This document shows, piece after piece, positions 31,706-44,446 of a stretch of 64,000 nucleotides of DNA. Below the pieces are notes generated by a model that was given only the letters and a program-made list of their open reading frames with translations, had not been told where the DNA came from and searched no databases. The DNA comes from Aotearoamyces nothofagi (taxonomy: Eukaryota > Ascomycota > Leotiomycetes > Leotiales > Tympanidaceae). Positions within the stretch are counted from its first letter, which is position 1; each line of letters starts with the position of its first letter. The position numbers and the translations under genes are program-made. The stretch is taken from assembly GCA_015345905.1 (NCBI GenBank), contig JADDTR010000019.1, forward strand, positions 434,001 to 498,000. The letters are read 5' to 3'.

Positions 31706-32907
31706 TTTGTGACTGGTTTGCAGTTTCGAGACGATAAATGGTATTCTAGGGGATCTGGTTTTGAGGTATAAATTAGCTTTTGTTTCTTGCACTGAAATCA
31801 TGCATGCAATCTGTTGTACAAGTACACGTAGAAAGTAGAGAGCAGGAGATCCACAGGCATGCCGGACTGGAAAAGGCTCCGGTGTATGCACCCATTGAGA
31901 ACCGATTGGCCAAACTTGCCTCGCAGCGGTAGAACTGAATTGACTCTGCAGATATTCAGCTGTGCTGGAAAAAAAAGAAAGTGACGGCACTAAAAAATTA
32001 ATACAGCGAAGTAGAGACCGAGTGTTTGAAGAAAGAGAAGATGCGGACGCAATGTAATATAGATTCGGGCTTGGAAGGTATCCAGGCGAAGTAGACCGCC
32101 CTCTTCATATCTCCTATGGCAAGACAGGTGAATCCTCTCTTGGAGTATACGCCGACGTCCCCTACACTGCTACTCTCCCCCAAGGCCGCAGACCCATGCC
32201 ACTGCAGTAAACGAGCCGACTTCAATAAGAGAGATATTCCGATATTCGCTCATTAACCCAATCGGAGGATTGGAGCTTAGATCGTTTAAGCATAATCCTT
32301 GAGCCGATATACTATGTGCTCTGTTCGGACTCTACAGATGGGCAGCGGTCTCACTTTGAACGGTCTGAGAGCAACCTCACGGCTGGAGCATGTTATTATT
32401 AGTATAGTATATTCGTATTCGACTGCAGACATCGTGGATCTACCATTGCCTGCAGAGTACTGTACATAGGCAATGCTCGTTGAGCAGAAAGTAGTTTACG
32501 GCTGGCCACCTTGCATGGCGAACATGACAAAGAGCGGCGAGAAAGATCAAGGTTTTTTGGCAGCTGGATCTTGCCCGTACTGTGTCCGAAATGGCACGGA
32601 TGGATGCACGAGCTTCACGAACTTAACGAGGCTTGCGATTGTTCGTATGCTTGCTGCCGCGTTGCCTAATCTAGTTTAGATCTGTTCCAATTCAAGACAT
32701 CTCTCCACATCTTCAATAACCAGCTCTACCCAGGACACCTTATTGTCCCCAGCGAGATTATCAGACTTCCAGTCAGCTGATCCCATCGGCACTCGAGAGC
32801 TCCCGGCGGCCCTGAGGCTGTCGCTGCTCAACTGCTTAGAATATAGCTCTAAGACACGCGGTATCCAACTCCAGCCATACAGCAGCCACCTGGCTCCATG
32901 TCAATGG
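31706..32907. other. Divergent intergenic region of GPI protein and YPT35
   Basis: 1.2 kb between two divergent start codons. The YPT35 frame is open upstream to about 32743 but has no ATG there. A 68-codon ATG frame (32473-32679) shows no family. No repeats recognised. Confidence 0.45.
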
Positions 32908-33632
32908 ATGGAGTCTGTGCCAGACAACCATCACACCTATGGCCGCAGTGACAGCCGCCTTGCTGAAACTATTGGGAATGGGAATACACGACCAACGCCC
33001 ACATCGAATCCCCCTCATGGGCATTTATCTGCCGACAATTCTCCTGTAACTTCCCCGCCGTACTGGGTACAGTCCCATGCGCGATCTGTATCCAACATCT
33101 CTGTTGAGTCAATTCCCGATGGTGCAATCACCCTGCAAGACAACACCGACGGCACCAGCGATAAAAACGAGGCTTGCTGGGCGAAGAGTGTTTATATTGA
33201 CGATTACGTCGTCATAAATGGCAGCAGAACAGGCATAGGTGCATTCGTGGTATGGAATATTACAGTAGAGACACTAAGTGTAAGCCTATCCATGGGACTG
33301 TTTATATTCCACGTCAACTGCTAACATCTTGAAAGGGAGGCTCTATACGTGTACGGAAGAGATATTCGGAATTCAGCGATCTTAGAGGCAAGCTCCTACA
33401 GACCTTTCCTCTCTCCGAGGCTGCGATGCCACCACTACCTCCTAAGAGCGTAATATCTAAGTTTCGACCTAAGTTTTTAGAAAATAGGAGGGTTGGATTA
33501 TCCTACTTTTTGAAGTGAGTATACATCCATGCCCGTATTAATACTATCGTTACTAAACATGTCAATAGTTGCATTTTACTTAATCCAGAGTTTTCGAGTT
33601 CGCCAGTGCTCAAAGAGTTTTTATTTTCTTGA
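32908..33632 (+). CDS. ypt35: YPT35-like PX-domain endosomal protein
   Basis: Exons 32908-33279, 33336-33514 and 33569-33632, with introns of 56 and 54 nt, give 204 aa. After a disordered N-terminus of about 70 residues, the PX domain runs to the C-terminus: SVYIDDYVVINGSRTGIGAF, RVRKRYSEFSDLRGKLLQTF, the PPLPPKSVISKFRPKFLE loop and CILLNPEFSSSPVLKEFLF at the end. The RYSEF arginine is the phosphoinositide-binding residue in this family. Yeast Ypt35 binds PI3P on endosomes and the vacuole and recruits Vps13. The first ATG in frame is at 32908; a 5' exon cannot be excluded. Confidence 0.88.
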
Positions 33633-34386
33633 ACATACATTTTTGGCGTTGGCACAAGAAAGCATTGTATACATACATAGTACATGTATAGGTCTGAAAC
33701 TGTGAAGCATAGGTATCTGGCGCCTAGGATAATCGTGAAGGTACAAATAAAGACAGACACGACGAAGAGACACCACTCTTTCTAATAGACGAAAACCCCC
33801 GTTGTATATTTACAGAGTAATGATCAAAACTGGAAGTGCGACAGCGCCCACCTAATCTCCTGGACGTATCCAACTCGATGTTGATCTCGGATCATTGTTG
33901 CCAGCCTCGTGCTTCAACCTCAGTATGAGGCTATAAACCAGCCAAATCCGACGTCATAAGTCAGTGTCCCGGCCAGCCTGATATTTCTTACTAGAGCATT
34001 CACAGCTCTTGCGGTGTACTTGGACGGGAATGCAATACAATTTAATCACGAACAACTTTAATCCTGGCAGGAAAACTTGACAAATCTTGTTGGCTGCGCA
34101 CCCGCACCGCACCGTACCAGTTTCCACAGAAGGGAGTCAGCCACAGGTGTGTGACGTACTACCGCAGGCTGAGTATTCGCATACGATTTCGTACACTTTT
34201 TGGGATGTAGAGTTATACATTTTAAACCTGTTTCTAGTGAATTCCTATCACTTTCTCCATTTTAAATATTCCTTCGTGTCTTGAATATTTATTCGATGCA
34301 GAAAATTAGAAGCCAAAGACAGCGATAACTGCGCGCCACAACCTTAACCAACGACCTGGGTGGGATCTAAGCCTAGGCGCTGCACG
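33633..34386. other. Intergenic region
   Basis: 754 bp holding the YPT35 3' UTR and the promoter of the IQ-motif gene. No gene or repeat seen. Confidence 0.5.
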
Positions 34387-36294
34387 ATGCCAGCGCCCTG
34401 CAACGCTCCTACTCCTGACAAGCACTTTCACTCTCCAACACTGTTCTCATTAAAACGTCAAGATGTTGAGCATGACTCGAAGGTTTCTGTTAATACGGAT
34501 TCTTCGACTCGCTCAAAGAAATCGCACCGGGAATACTTAGATTCACTGATCCCTCCGAACCAGGAACAGCTTGAGCGCATTACAACCATACAAGAGCACA
34601 GGGAAGCCGACGACACTTTGAGAAGGTTCAGTATGGACAGCCATGATTTGAGCCATGCAGAGAGTGCCAAGGCAGCTGGGTTGATACAGAAGAATTATAG
34701 AGGATATAGAGAACGCAGACAGCTGGAAGGGTTTGGATTGGATCCAAGTAGTAGATGGGGCGAAGCTCTTAAGGAGGCTAGATATAGGCACTTGACGACG
34801 CCACAGGCAAGGGCAAGTTTTGAAGATAGTGGACGGACGTCAATAGAGAGCGGTGACGTCTCGAACACAGCGGAGAGTGTCAATGCGAGGAAGTCGTCTA
34901 TTGATAGGTGGAAAAAGGTCGGAATGATCGCAAGACGAGCGGTAGGAGATGAGGATTCAGATGTTGAAAATGATATTGGCGACGCTCCTGATGACAAGTT
35001 GGAAGAAAGGCGGAAGATTAGGGCGGAAGAAAAATTAAAACGACAGAAGGCGGCAAAAATCATGGATCTTCAATACTGGCTCGAGGCGATCGACCTGAAG
35101 CATCGGTACGGAAGTAATTTGAGGGTATATCATAGAGAATGGCAAAAGGCGGATACTAAAGAAAACTTTTTTTACTGGCTGGATTATGGAGAAGGCAAGG
35201 AACTTGAGGTACAAGGCTGTACACGCGAGCGACTGGACCGGGAAAGGGTGAGATATCTATCCAAGGAGGAACGCCGAGACTATCTGGTCAAAATCGACAA
35301 CAAAGGCCGTCTTTGCTGGGCAAAGAATGGTTCGAGAATCGATACGAGTACTAAATACAAGGACAGCATCCACGGCATTATACCGCTAGATGACCCAACT
35401 CCGGCATATACAGCACCAGCGGAGGAGGCAGCGCTACATCATGATCAAGAAGTTGACTTCGACACTTCTTCGTCTAGTGATCAAGAATACCATGAACTTG
35501 ATCGCCATGTCAATTCGGCAGATGTACGTGCAAACAAATATGCAAATACCGAGTTTGATAACGCGAAAGGCCTTAAGAAAGTGGGACATCTTTCCGCTGC
35601 TACAATTTTCAACAAAGTTTTACGGGGATCGGTCCAGAAGAATACCTGGATCTTTGTCGCGGATACCAGTTTTCGACTTTACGTTGGAATTAAGCAATCT
35701 GGCGCCTTCCAGCATTCATCATTCCTGCATGGTTCCAGGATCTCGGCTGCGGGGCTCATCAAAATCAAAGATGGCCAGCTAGACAAGCTCAGTCCACTCA
35801 GTGGGCATTATCGTCCGCCCGTCCAAAGTTTTAAGAATTTCGTCCACTCTATGAAAGAAGCAGGTGCGGATATGAGCCATGTATCGATAAGTCGGTCGTA
35901 CGCTGTTCTTGTAGGGTTAGAAGCGTACGTTAAGACACAGCAGAGAGGCAAGAAGATTATGCATGCAATGCTTCGTGGGCGGGATAAGATCCTATTACCT
36001 GAAGCACTTCAACAACGTAAGGAAGATGAAACAGATAAGAGCCAAAGTGCGGCCACAGAGCGAAGGTGCCTTGGAACGGACGAGGAAGCTCACAGAGACG
36101 AAAATAAGGCCAGTCTTCAGTTGATAAACAAACTACATATTGGACCTATAACGCCAAGGCATGGCACCGATGAAGCTACTGGTGAGCCGCCAGAACACAA
36201 AGGGCAACACGGAGAGGCTGGTGAAGTGGACAATGGTGTTCCATGTCGTGGCCCAGAGGACGCTGTCACCCCAGAAGGCACAAGAAACCTATGA
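34387..36294 (+). CDS. IQ-motif protein resembling plant IQM proteins
   Basis: A single uninterrupted exon of 635 aa; the frame is open a little further upstream but the first ATG is at 34387. An IQ-type calmodulin-binding motif lies near residue 98-112 (AAGLIQKNYRGYRERRQ). The central block has WLEAIDLKHRYGSNLRVYHR, FFYWLDYGEG and YLSKEERRDYLVKID. A second block has HLSAATIFNKVLRGSVQKNT, WIFVADTSFRLYVGIKQSG, FQHSSFLHGSRISAAGLIKI and RPPVQSFKNFVHSM. This layout is that of the IQM family, best known from plants; close relatives occur across filamentous fungi. A role in calcium/calmodulin signalling is inferred from the IQ motif only. Confidence 0.78.
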   Translation: MPAPCNAPTPDKHFHSPTLFSLKRQDVEHDSKVSVNTDSSTRSKKSHREYLDSLIPPNQEQLERITTIQEHREADDTLRRFSMDSHDLSHAESAKAAGLIQKNYRGYRERRQLEGFGLDPSSRWGEALKEARYRHLTTPQARASFEDSGRTSIESGDVSNTAESVNARKSSIDRWKKVGMIARRAVGDEDSDVENDIGDAPDDKLEERRKIRAEEKLKRQKAAKIMDLQYWLEAIDLKHRYGSNLRVYHREWQKADTKENFFYWLDYGEGKELEVQGCTRERLDRERVRYLSKEERRDYLVKIDNKGRLCWAKNGSRIDTSTKYKDSIHGIIPLDDPTPAYTAPAEEAALHHDQEVDFDTSSSSDQEYHELDRHVNSADVRANKYANTEFDNAKGLKKVGHLSAATIFNKVLRGSVQKNTWIFVADTSFRLYVGIKQSGAFQHSSFLHGSRISAAGLIKIKDGQLDKLSPLSGHYRPPVQSFKNFVHSMKEAGADMSHVSISRSYAVLVGLEAYVKTQQRGKKIMHAMLRGRDKILLPEALQQRKEDETDKSQSAATERRCLGTDEEAHRDENKASLQLINKLHIGPITPRHGTDEATGEPPEHKGQHGEAGEVDNGVPCRGPEDAVTPEGTRNL

Positions 36295-36852
36295 ATGATT
36301 CTGGAAGATACCTATCCTCACGTTGATTTGAAGCGTATACTTAGCATACTTATTGTAGCAATTTGCCCTTATAGATACCCATTTTGCACTGATTAAATAG
36401 AGAACAAATTCTACACCTTTGTGCATATCATTTGTCAAACTTTACTCCTTATACCACGGGGGCTCCAGGTGTGTTTGAGCAGTTAGTTCTAATACTAGCG
36501 ATGTCGAAGTTCGCCAGTGACAACACCATGGTTGGAGATCCCTAGGAACATGAATGTTTAATTTTCACGACCACATTTTCCCCACTACTAATATTGTCAG
36601 ATTGACAATTGCTTTTGTGAATGTATAGCTATTGTAATGATATCAAGCGACAGCGAAAACCCCTTGCGACGCAATTCAGTCACTAGCACCTTCCCTGCCT
36701 TGTCGTCCCGTAAACTCCTCCCCAGGCAGCATCGGTAATATTGTAGAGGTAACTACTTCATTACAAATTGCAGTGAAGTCGGCAAATAATTGACAACTTT
36801 TTCTCTATCAATACAAATGGCAGAATCATGAGCCACAGTATTCATATAGTCA
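36295..36852. other. Intergenic region
   Basis: 558 bp between two genes on the same strand; no gene or repeat recognised. Confidence 0.5.
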
Positions 36853-38388
36853 ATGGCGTCTCCTTCAAAGCGCTCACTTCGAAGAGCTGAAGGTCTCACA
36901 GCCAGATCTGAGCTTGCGACTCACCAAATCAATGCCCGCAACAGACCTAGCCAACCAAACATCAGTCGGCGAAAACGACCTAGAGACTCAACTGGCGACG
37001 ATGAAGATACAATCGAGGTCAAGAAAGCGCGCATCACAATTGATATTCATTCAAGACCGATCGCTCAATCCAAGAGGCGATCTGTCGTCGTTAACCAGAA
37101 CGCGACTTCGGATGTTTTCGCACAGCGGTCCACACAGCGGCCCACACAGAACCGCACCGCAACACAGAGCAACGCTGCAAAGGCGCGTCTGCCAACAAAA
37201 CACCAAAAGAAGGTCGTCAATGGCATTATCCACGAGTTAGATAGGCTTCAGCCCTCTGTGGCCGACAAAAAGATCGAGAAGAGGAAGTTGCGATCAGAGG
37301 AAGGCACAAGATTCAAAAGCGACTTGTCGGCATATTTCCCTGACTACGATGTCATAATTGGAAATGAGCCCGAAGAGACTCGTGAGAGCAGAACTTACAC
37401 AAGTCACAACAGAATTATCAGCTAACATCTTGTAGACTTTCTCAATATCGAGACGCCGATCATAATTATAGATAGCAACCTGTCGATACCGAAACCACAG
37501 CAACCCTCTTCACCGAACAAATCGCGACAAGCGAATGGCAAAATCATTAAGAACTCTACCAGATCTTTCAATGATGTGTTGTTCAACGACCTCTATCAAG
37601 CGCAAAGGGTTGACTTTACATTTTTAGACAGAAATACTAATGGTGGCTCACATGTCGACCCCCTTCCAGACTCATATTATGACTTTGCACACCGCCGTGC
37701 TGAGCGCCTTGAGCGATCAATTCGCAATTCTGAGAAGGGACGGGCTCAACACGAGAAGGACCAGGTGATCCGGCTTCTCGAGGGACTTAAAGGACATGAC
37801 TGGCTCAAGGTCATGGGTGTGACTGGTATCACGGAAGGCAAGAAGAAGGAATATGAGCCTGCACGGGACTACTTCATAAAAGGATGCCAGGGAATAATAG
37901 AAAAGTTTCGAACATGGAGAGAGGATGAAAAGCGTAGGAAGCTGGAGAAAGAGGAAAGGGAAAGGGCTTTAGCTGAAGCTGCGGAAGGGGGAAAGGAAGT
38001 TGAAGGGGACAGGGGGACAGAAAGTGACGGGGATCCCCCAGACTATAGCGATGTTGACCATGCTGCTGCAAGGCAACTTCACGAAGAAGCGATAGCCCGT
38101 TCTGCGCCTTCGGTCAAGTTATCTGCAAAGCGGGCTAAAACAGAGCCGATTGTTTCATCCGTCGAAGAGCTGGAAAAGGAGTTCAAATCATTTTATACTA
38201 AGCCTTATTTACGGCAAGCAGCAATCGGCAAGAGTCGACGCAGTGGAAGGAAGGCTTCTGCATGGGGTCAGCCACTTCCAGATGTGCCTGAAGTGGACTT
38301 TGACCTGCCAGAGGAATATAGAGAGAAGGAGACACTCGAAGCCAATGCGAGGAGAAAGCGGAGGGACAGGCGGGTGAGCAAGGAGTGA
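36853..38388 (+). CDS. sas4: SAS complex subunit SAS4-like protein
   Basis: Exons 36853-37381 and 37436-38388, with a 54 nt intron (CTAAC branch), give 493 aa. The N-terminal part is basic and disordered. A conserved segment, FPDYDVIIGNEPEETHFLNI then TPIIIIDSN, and VLFNDLYQAQRVDF lead to the SAS4-type domain: HDWLKVMGVTGITEG and the following DYFIKGCQGIIEKFRTWREDEKR. The C-terminus is basic. In yeast Sas4 bridges Sas2 and Sas5 in the histone H4 K16 acetyltransferase complex that limits spread of silencing. Family assignment rests on these motifs; complex membership is by homology. Confidence 0.8.
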
Positions 38389-39203
38389 TGCCAAATGGGT
38401 GCTTGAGCTAAATCGAAAGTGCTTCATTTGGCTGGCTGTGAAGAATATTGTGTGGGATGACTTGATTATCCGTGGGATGCATAGGCGTTGGTGGTATGTA
38501 AGTAAAGCCGGCGTGTTCAGATCCTGGATGACTCTTGCACGGACTGTAGAGTATTGTACTGTACATTGGAGTTCTACAATACCACAATAGCGTTCAATAG
38601 CGAAATTTATACTATTTGCTTTTTCATGGTACACATTGCACAGTGGATACACCTTTAAGTTATCAAGGCGTGTGAATAGTAGTTGAATTTCAACTAGAGC
38701 CTTACACCTAAAACGTAAGTCACGTGCCGTTCGCCGGTGGGGAGGCTAGCTCTGTGGTTCTGCCCAAAGCTTCCTTCTCAGGCGAGATTCATTCACATGC
38801 ATATTCAAGGCGCAAAGTTGCAGAAGCAATCTTGAGCAGCCACAAAGTCGAAACATATTTTTAGCAAGGCAATATTATATAGCTAGATGTTCTCCTAATA
38901 TGTTTGGATGTGGAGCCGGATGTCAAGCAGTCTTTGATTGCGGCCCACGAATTTTCAAATCGCATACGAGTTGTAACCTTTCAGAACAAGCCAGCCACGT
39001 CTAATTAGCACGTCTTAACTGTTATTGACAACCTTCCCGTGTGGAAACTTCAAGCTCGAACTACGCAGCCTATCGCAACCAAGATCGCGAGCTAGACACG
39101 TTCATGGTAACTACAACAAAGAGTGTCCGTCGAGCGCATGAGTGAGGTGGACTACAGCTATCGGGGCGCAGGGTGAAGCAGGGCCACGACTAAAACCGTC
39201 GCG
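38389..39203. other. Intergenic region
   Basis: 815 bp with the SAS4 3' UTR and the TAF2 promoter. No gene or repeat recognised. Confidence 0.5.
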
Positions 39204-42200
39204 ATGCCAGAATTGTTTGAGATGGAGCCTCCTCAACCCCCTCCAGCTTCCGAAGATTACGCTCCTAACTTCGTAGTCTCGCACCAGAAGCTTGAGCTCG
39301 AGATCGATTTCGTCCGTCAACGCTTCACCGGACGCACCGAGATTACAATCCTACCGCAGCAAAAGGACATCAAGGAGCTGAGGTTCAACGCGAAGCAATT
39401 GGAGGTCCCGTTTAATGGCGCGACGGTTAATGGGCGTGTGGCAGTGGTGCATTACGAGGATCCCTACAAGAAGGTTGATGTGCCAGAATATGTGATGTGG
39501 ACGGCTGAGCAGCATGACATGCAGAAGGAAAGGATCAAGCCATTGTTGCAAACAAAGGCCAGAATTGGGGAGCTGGTTATTGCAATGCCGAGGGGGCTCC
39601 GTATCGAGGATGTCAATCCCTTCTCAGAACAAGCGTCGAGTGCGGTCAGAGACCGAGCTTTGGGAGCTATTCGCACATCATCCGGTGCAGTCAACGGGGT
39701 TTCAGCCTCATCCTTGACTCTAATCACACCTAAAACTGGAGAGGACCAATCTTTACGCTTCTTGCCCCTCGTGGTCTCCATAGAATTCTCAGTCAAGAAT
39801 TTTAGGGACGGGATACACTGGGTAGGCGCTGAGGAAGGAGATGTCCGCTATTCGCATGTTTACACGAGACACTCTTTATTTCCTGGAGTTGCGAGCTGCA
39901 TATTTCCATGCATAGATGATCCAGCAATGCGGTGTACCTGGGAAATATCTATCAAGTGCCCTAGAACGTTGGGGGATGCATTCAAGCGGCCAAAACCTTT
40001 ACAAAAACCTAGCGGCCTACATGGAGGTAGAAAAGACCATATACATGACCTATCGAATGGTATTAACGGCCACTGTGTGGAAGACGAACTCGAACTCAAC
40101 GAAGAAGACAAGCTTCTTGAGATGAACGTAGTGTGCGCAGCCGAACTCACAGATGAAGTTCTGGATCCGGCGGATAGCTCGAAGAAAATCGTTTCCTTTT
40201 TATGTAGTACACAAGTTGGGCCTCAACATATCGGATTCGCTGTTGGACCTTTCGAGCAGGTCGATCTTTCTGAATTTCGTGAGGATGAAGGGAATGATAA
40301 GCTAGGCCAAAAAGCTGTCAAGGTATATGGCTATTGCCTTCCTGGTCGGTCTGAGGAACTTCGAAATACCTGCGAGACGATGGCTTTCGCAGTCGATTGG
40401 TTCTCCCTCAATTTCAGTTCCTATCCTTTCCCGGATTACAAGTTGTGCTTCGTGGACGACCAGGTCCTGGATACTGTGCCGCTTGCCTCTCTTACACTAT
40501 GCAGCACAAGAATCCTAATACCCGAGGATATTATTGACCCGGAGATTGAAGTTGCTCGTCAACTCATTCATGCGCTTGCGAGTCAATGGATTGGAGTTAG
40601 TATCACTGCCAATTCGCGTGCTGACACTTGGGTTGTGGTTGGTGTGTCACACTTCATCACCGAACTCTGCATGCAAAAGCTGTGTGGAAACAACGAATAC
40701 CGTTTCCGGCAAAAGACCCAAGCCGATAAACTGGTTGAATTGGACATCCAAAGACCCTCTCTATATTCATTAGGTGAAACACTACACTTAGGCCAATTTG
40801 AAATGGATTTTATGACCTTGAAGGCGCCACTCGTTCTATTTATCCTCGATCGTAGACTGACCAAGCTTTCTGGATCGACGGGCCTCGCCCGTATTGTTGG
40901 GAAGGTGATGTACAATGCTAGCATTGGAGAACAACTTTCCGACAAGGCTATATCCACTGAAGGGTTTCGCAGGATTTGTGAGAAGTTTGGACACTACAAG
41001 CTTGATAGTTTCTTTGCACAGTGGATCTTTGGATCTGGTTGTCCAAGATTTTCGGTTACTCAAAAGTTCAACAAGAAAAGACTCACTGTGGAGATGACTA
41101 TACGCCAAACACAAGATACCATGCCAACGCAACGCAACCTTGAGAAAGATGCCTTTTTGCGCGAGTTCAAAGAAGAGATACACACTGTATATGCTGGAGA
41201 GGTCCAGACCTTTTTCACAGGGCCCATGACGATTCGGATTCACGAAGCCGATGGCACACCCTACGAACATATCGTAGAGATTAGGGAGGGGGTTCAGAAG
41301 ATTGAAATTCCATATCATACGAAATACAAGCGCCTGAAGCGAAGCCGACGCGAGAAAGAGCGGGCAACTGCTGGAGCTGGAGCTGATATCAATGCGGACA
41401 ATCAAGACGACGTTCTGTTGTACTGCTTAGGGGATGTTTTACAATCGCGAGATGAGGTTAAAGAATGGGGACTTGTGGACTGGGACTCAGACCTTGAGCA
41501 AAAAATGGACCAAGAATCTTACGAGTGGATCCGAATGGATGCAGACTTTGAATGGATTTGTGAGCTCACAATGAACATGCCGCCATATATGTATCTATCA
41601 CAACTGCAACAAGACAGAGATGTTGTCGCTCAGCAAGATTCGATGCTCTTCCTTGGCAAGGCGGCGCCTCATCCCCTCGTCTCAACGATTTTGATCAGGA
41701 CTCTCATGGATCGACGTTACTTCCATGGCATCAGAGAAATGGCTGCCAGATCCCTTGCAGTGCATGCAACTGAGGGGTGCAATTGGATTGGCCGAATACA
41801 TCTGGAGAAAGCATTTCAGGAATTCTTCTGCTATCCGGGTTCCACAATGGCACGATCCAATGACTTCTCTGACAAGACAGCGTACCTCATCAAATGTGCT
41901 ATCCCCAAAGCTATGGCGCAGATTCGCGACAATAACGGGAAATGCCCTGTGGCAGCTCGACAGTTCATTCTCGATCAACTGAGGTTCAACGACAATGGCA
42001 ACAATGAGTTCTCAGATTACTATTATATCTGTACTTTGTTGAAGGCGCTCGCGGACTCACTAGTGCCAAAGCAATCCGATGATGCAGGTATAAGCTTCGG
42101 CTTTGAGGAGGAGGATGAAGAAGAATTACGGAACTTCCAGCAGATCGCCGTGGAGGAAATCGATCGTTACCGTCGTATGGACGAGTGGATGTCATCGTAC

Positions 42201-43299
42201 CACAACCTTTACACGGCTACGGCCATGACTTGCCAGCAAATCTTAATGAAAGCAAAGGTGATCCAGCCAAGTGCCATTGATTTCTTCAGATATACGCATG
42301 ATGGCACTTATGACCTTGTTCGCATTAAGGCATTCGATTCTCTTGTAGATCTTGGCTACTTATCCAACGAAGGGATCTTGACATATTTTCTTCATGTCGT
42401 CGGCACAGATTCTTCGCCTTTTGTTCGAGATAAATGTCGACAGACCTTGTTCTTGGGGCTTGGCGCAGCTGCACTAGGAGAAAACAAGCAGAAAGAGCCA
42501 ACTCCGCCACCCGAGGATGGCCTGATAGTTGAGAACGATATGTCAATGGATGCTAAGAAGGATCATATTGCACGAACGACAAGCATTGTGGGGGCATTGA
42601 CAGCAATGAAACTGGACCTGAAAGACAATATGGCACTAAAAGGAGGTATTTGGGGAGCAATATCTTCTCCTAACATCGGGGTTTGGGAACAAGCGGATTT
42701 ATTAGAGATATGCCATATTCTCTACGATGCCGTGGAGTCTATGGATATACGCCTAAAATACCCAAAGTACTGGAAGGTGCAAAATTGTGGCAAGGTAAAT
42801 GTTATCTTTCTGTCCTGTCCAACTACTAGCTAAAAACTACCAGGGTTTAATTCTATTTCAAAAGACCAACAAGGTTCGCACGAAGCTAATACCGAAGCTT
42901 GTGCCAAGCCCGATGAAGCCTCTATCACTTGCTCCAGCTCCAACACCAATCGTAAATATATCCAAGGGCGATCTGATGAGGCCTCCTAAGCGCCCCCTCC
43001 CTCCCGATAGACATGACAGCTTAAGTTCACAGCGTCCATCAAAGATCATCAAACTTAGTGTTGGTGATAGGTTGCGCAAATTTCCTCATGAAACACCGTC
43101 ACCCTCCATCATACGCCAGTCATCAGCAGCCTCTTCTTCATCTGTATCATCAACACCAGGGGCTTCTTCAGCTCCACGACGACCACTTCCGAGCTCCGCG
43201 CCAGCACGCGTTCCGCTTCCTGGCTCCGCACCATCACCAGCTCACCCACCGAAGAAGCCTCTAAAGCTCAAACTCAGCTTTGGGGCGAAGAAAACTTAG
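39204..43299 (+). CDS. taf2: TFIID subunit TAF2
   Basis: Exons 39204-42794 and 42844-43299, with a 49 nt intron, give 1348 aa. The N-terminal two thirds are an M1-aminopeptidase-like fold (FVVSHQKLELEIDFVRQRF, FPCIDDPAMRCTWEISIKCP). At the place of the zinc motif HExxHxW it reads HALASQW (first His near residue 456), so the catalytic site is lost, as known for TAF2. A HEAT-like region follows, and the end is a Pro/Ser-rich tail finishing in KLKLKLSFGAKK-type basic sequence. TAF2 contacts the Initiator element and TAF1/TAF8 within TFIID. The tail after the intron is conserved in composition, not sequence. Confidence 0.94.
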
Positions 43300-43929
43300 T
43301 TCTCGCCATCCATTCATTACACACTAAGTTGCCTCTCGCAACGTACATTGATTTTGTCCCCTCGGTATTTTAGCGATGGCACAAGGCGTAGGGAGGAAAT
43401 ATTATACGGTCAAAAACAATCATATGGTATGACAGCATTGGAGGCGTTTGATTGATCTCTACCTTAGATGTTTGTTTTTGTAGTTAAAGAACAGGAGCAA
43501 TCATAGATTAGCCCTCCATAGATGGTGGGCAACAATGGAAGATTAAAACTGTTATAACGACCCCCCTTTGACTGTTTATACTGTTTTGTCTAGCTGTGGC
43601 TTAAGTATTGAAGGGCGCTATCTAGGACGATCGATGTCCAGGACTTTCGCGGATAATGCTAGCCTCCGTAGCCTCTGAATCCAGCTTAACCCCTTCTTTC
43701 GCTTTCGCGAATGTTTGGATTCCACTATATTACACGAAGCCCTCTTCATGTTCTTTGCTAGAAGCCTTAGCAGAGATGCACCATGTGCGTGTGTCTTCGC
43801 ATTAACCAGAGCTAAACACGAGCTCACCGTTGAGCCTCTCCTGTTAGCTTCCTCAAGACAGCAATATAGAGCCTTCTATCAGGTGCCGCCCTCTCACAAG
43901 TTTCAACTGCATCCTTACATTCCAACCTC
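43300..43929. other. Convergent 3' region of TAF2 and CDC26
   Basis: 630 bp between two stop codons; presumably both 3' UTRs. Nothing else recognised. Confidence 0.5.
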
Positions 43930-44187
43930 TCAACTCCTGCCACCCATTCCAAGCCTCTCTTCTCTAGTCTTGACTCTGGGCCTGTCAGTCGGCAACGGCC
44001 TCAGCTCATCATTCGGATCCTTGTTTTGGTTGCTTTTGCTGATGATATTCATCTGTACGCGCGCCATGTTTTCTTGTGCGGCCGCTGCGGCTTCGGCTTG
44101 CAGGAGGGCCTCTCGAGCCTGCCGGTCTTCGTACGAGGCGAGGTCTTCGGAGGTGAGGGCGATGGCGGTGGGCTTGCGGCGCAGCAT
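43930..44187 (-). CDS. cdc26: Anaphase-promoting complex subunit CDC26
   Basis: A single exon of 85 aa. The start MLRRKPTAIALTSEDLASYE is the conserved CDC26 N-terminus, which is buried in the TPR superhelix of APC6/Cdc16; the frame upstream lacks an ATG, so this start is secure. A helix rich in Ala and Gln follows, and the tail LGMGGRS is as in other filamentous ascomycetes. CDC26 stabilises Cdc16 within the APC/C, the ligase served by the UBC11 E2 found earlier in the window. Divergent from the next gene by 259 bp. Confidence 0.85.
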   Translation of the reverse strand: MLRRKPTAIALTSEDLASYEDRQAREALLQAEAAAAAQENMARVQMNIISKSNQNKDPNDELRPLPTDRPRVKTREERLGMGGRS

Positions 44188-44446
44188 GGCTGTGGTGGGA
44201 TTTGTATTTGGAGGTCGAGGTGGATTCAAAAATCGAAATGCCTGGCCAGTAATCCTTCTGCTGCTGAGGGTGGGAGATTATTGAAGTAAACAGAAATTAG
44301 GTTGTACAATACGATCGGAGAGAGTCGTAGACGTTCGAGGTTTCCACAGCCTCGCCAACCTCACATACTAGGCATCAGCATCTACCGACCTTTGAACTTG
44401 TCTCAATTATTGAGACCTCCCTTTAAAGCATAATCACTACACCACA

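Noticed and set aside
32473-32679. 68-codon ATG frame with a CPYC motif
   Set aside because: The motif resembles a redoxin site but no glutaredoxin or thioredoxin context is present and the frame is short.
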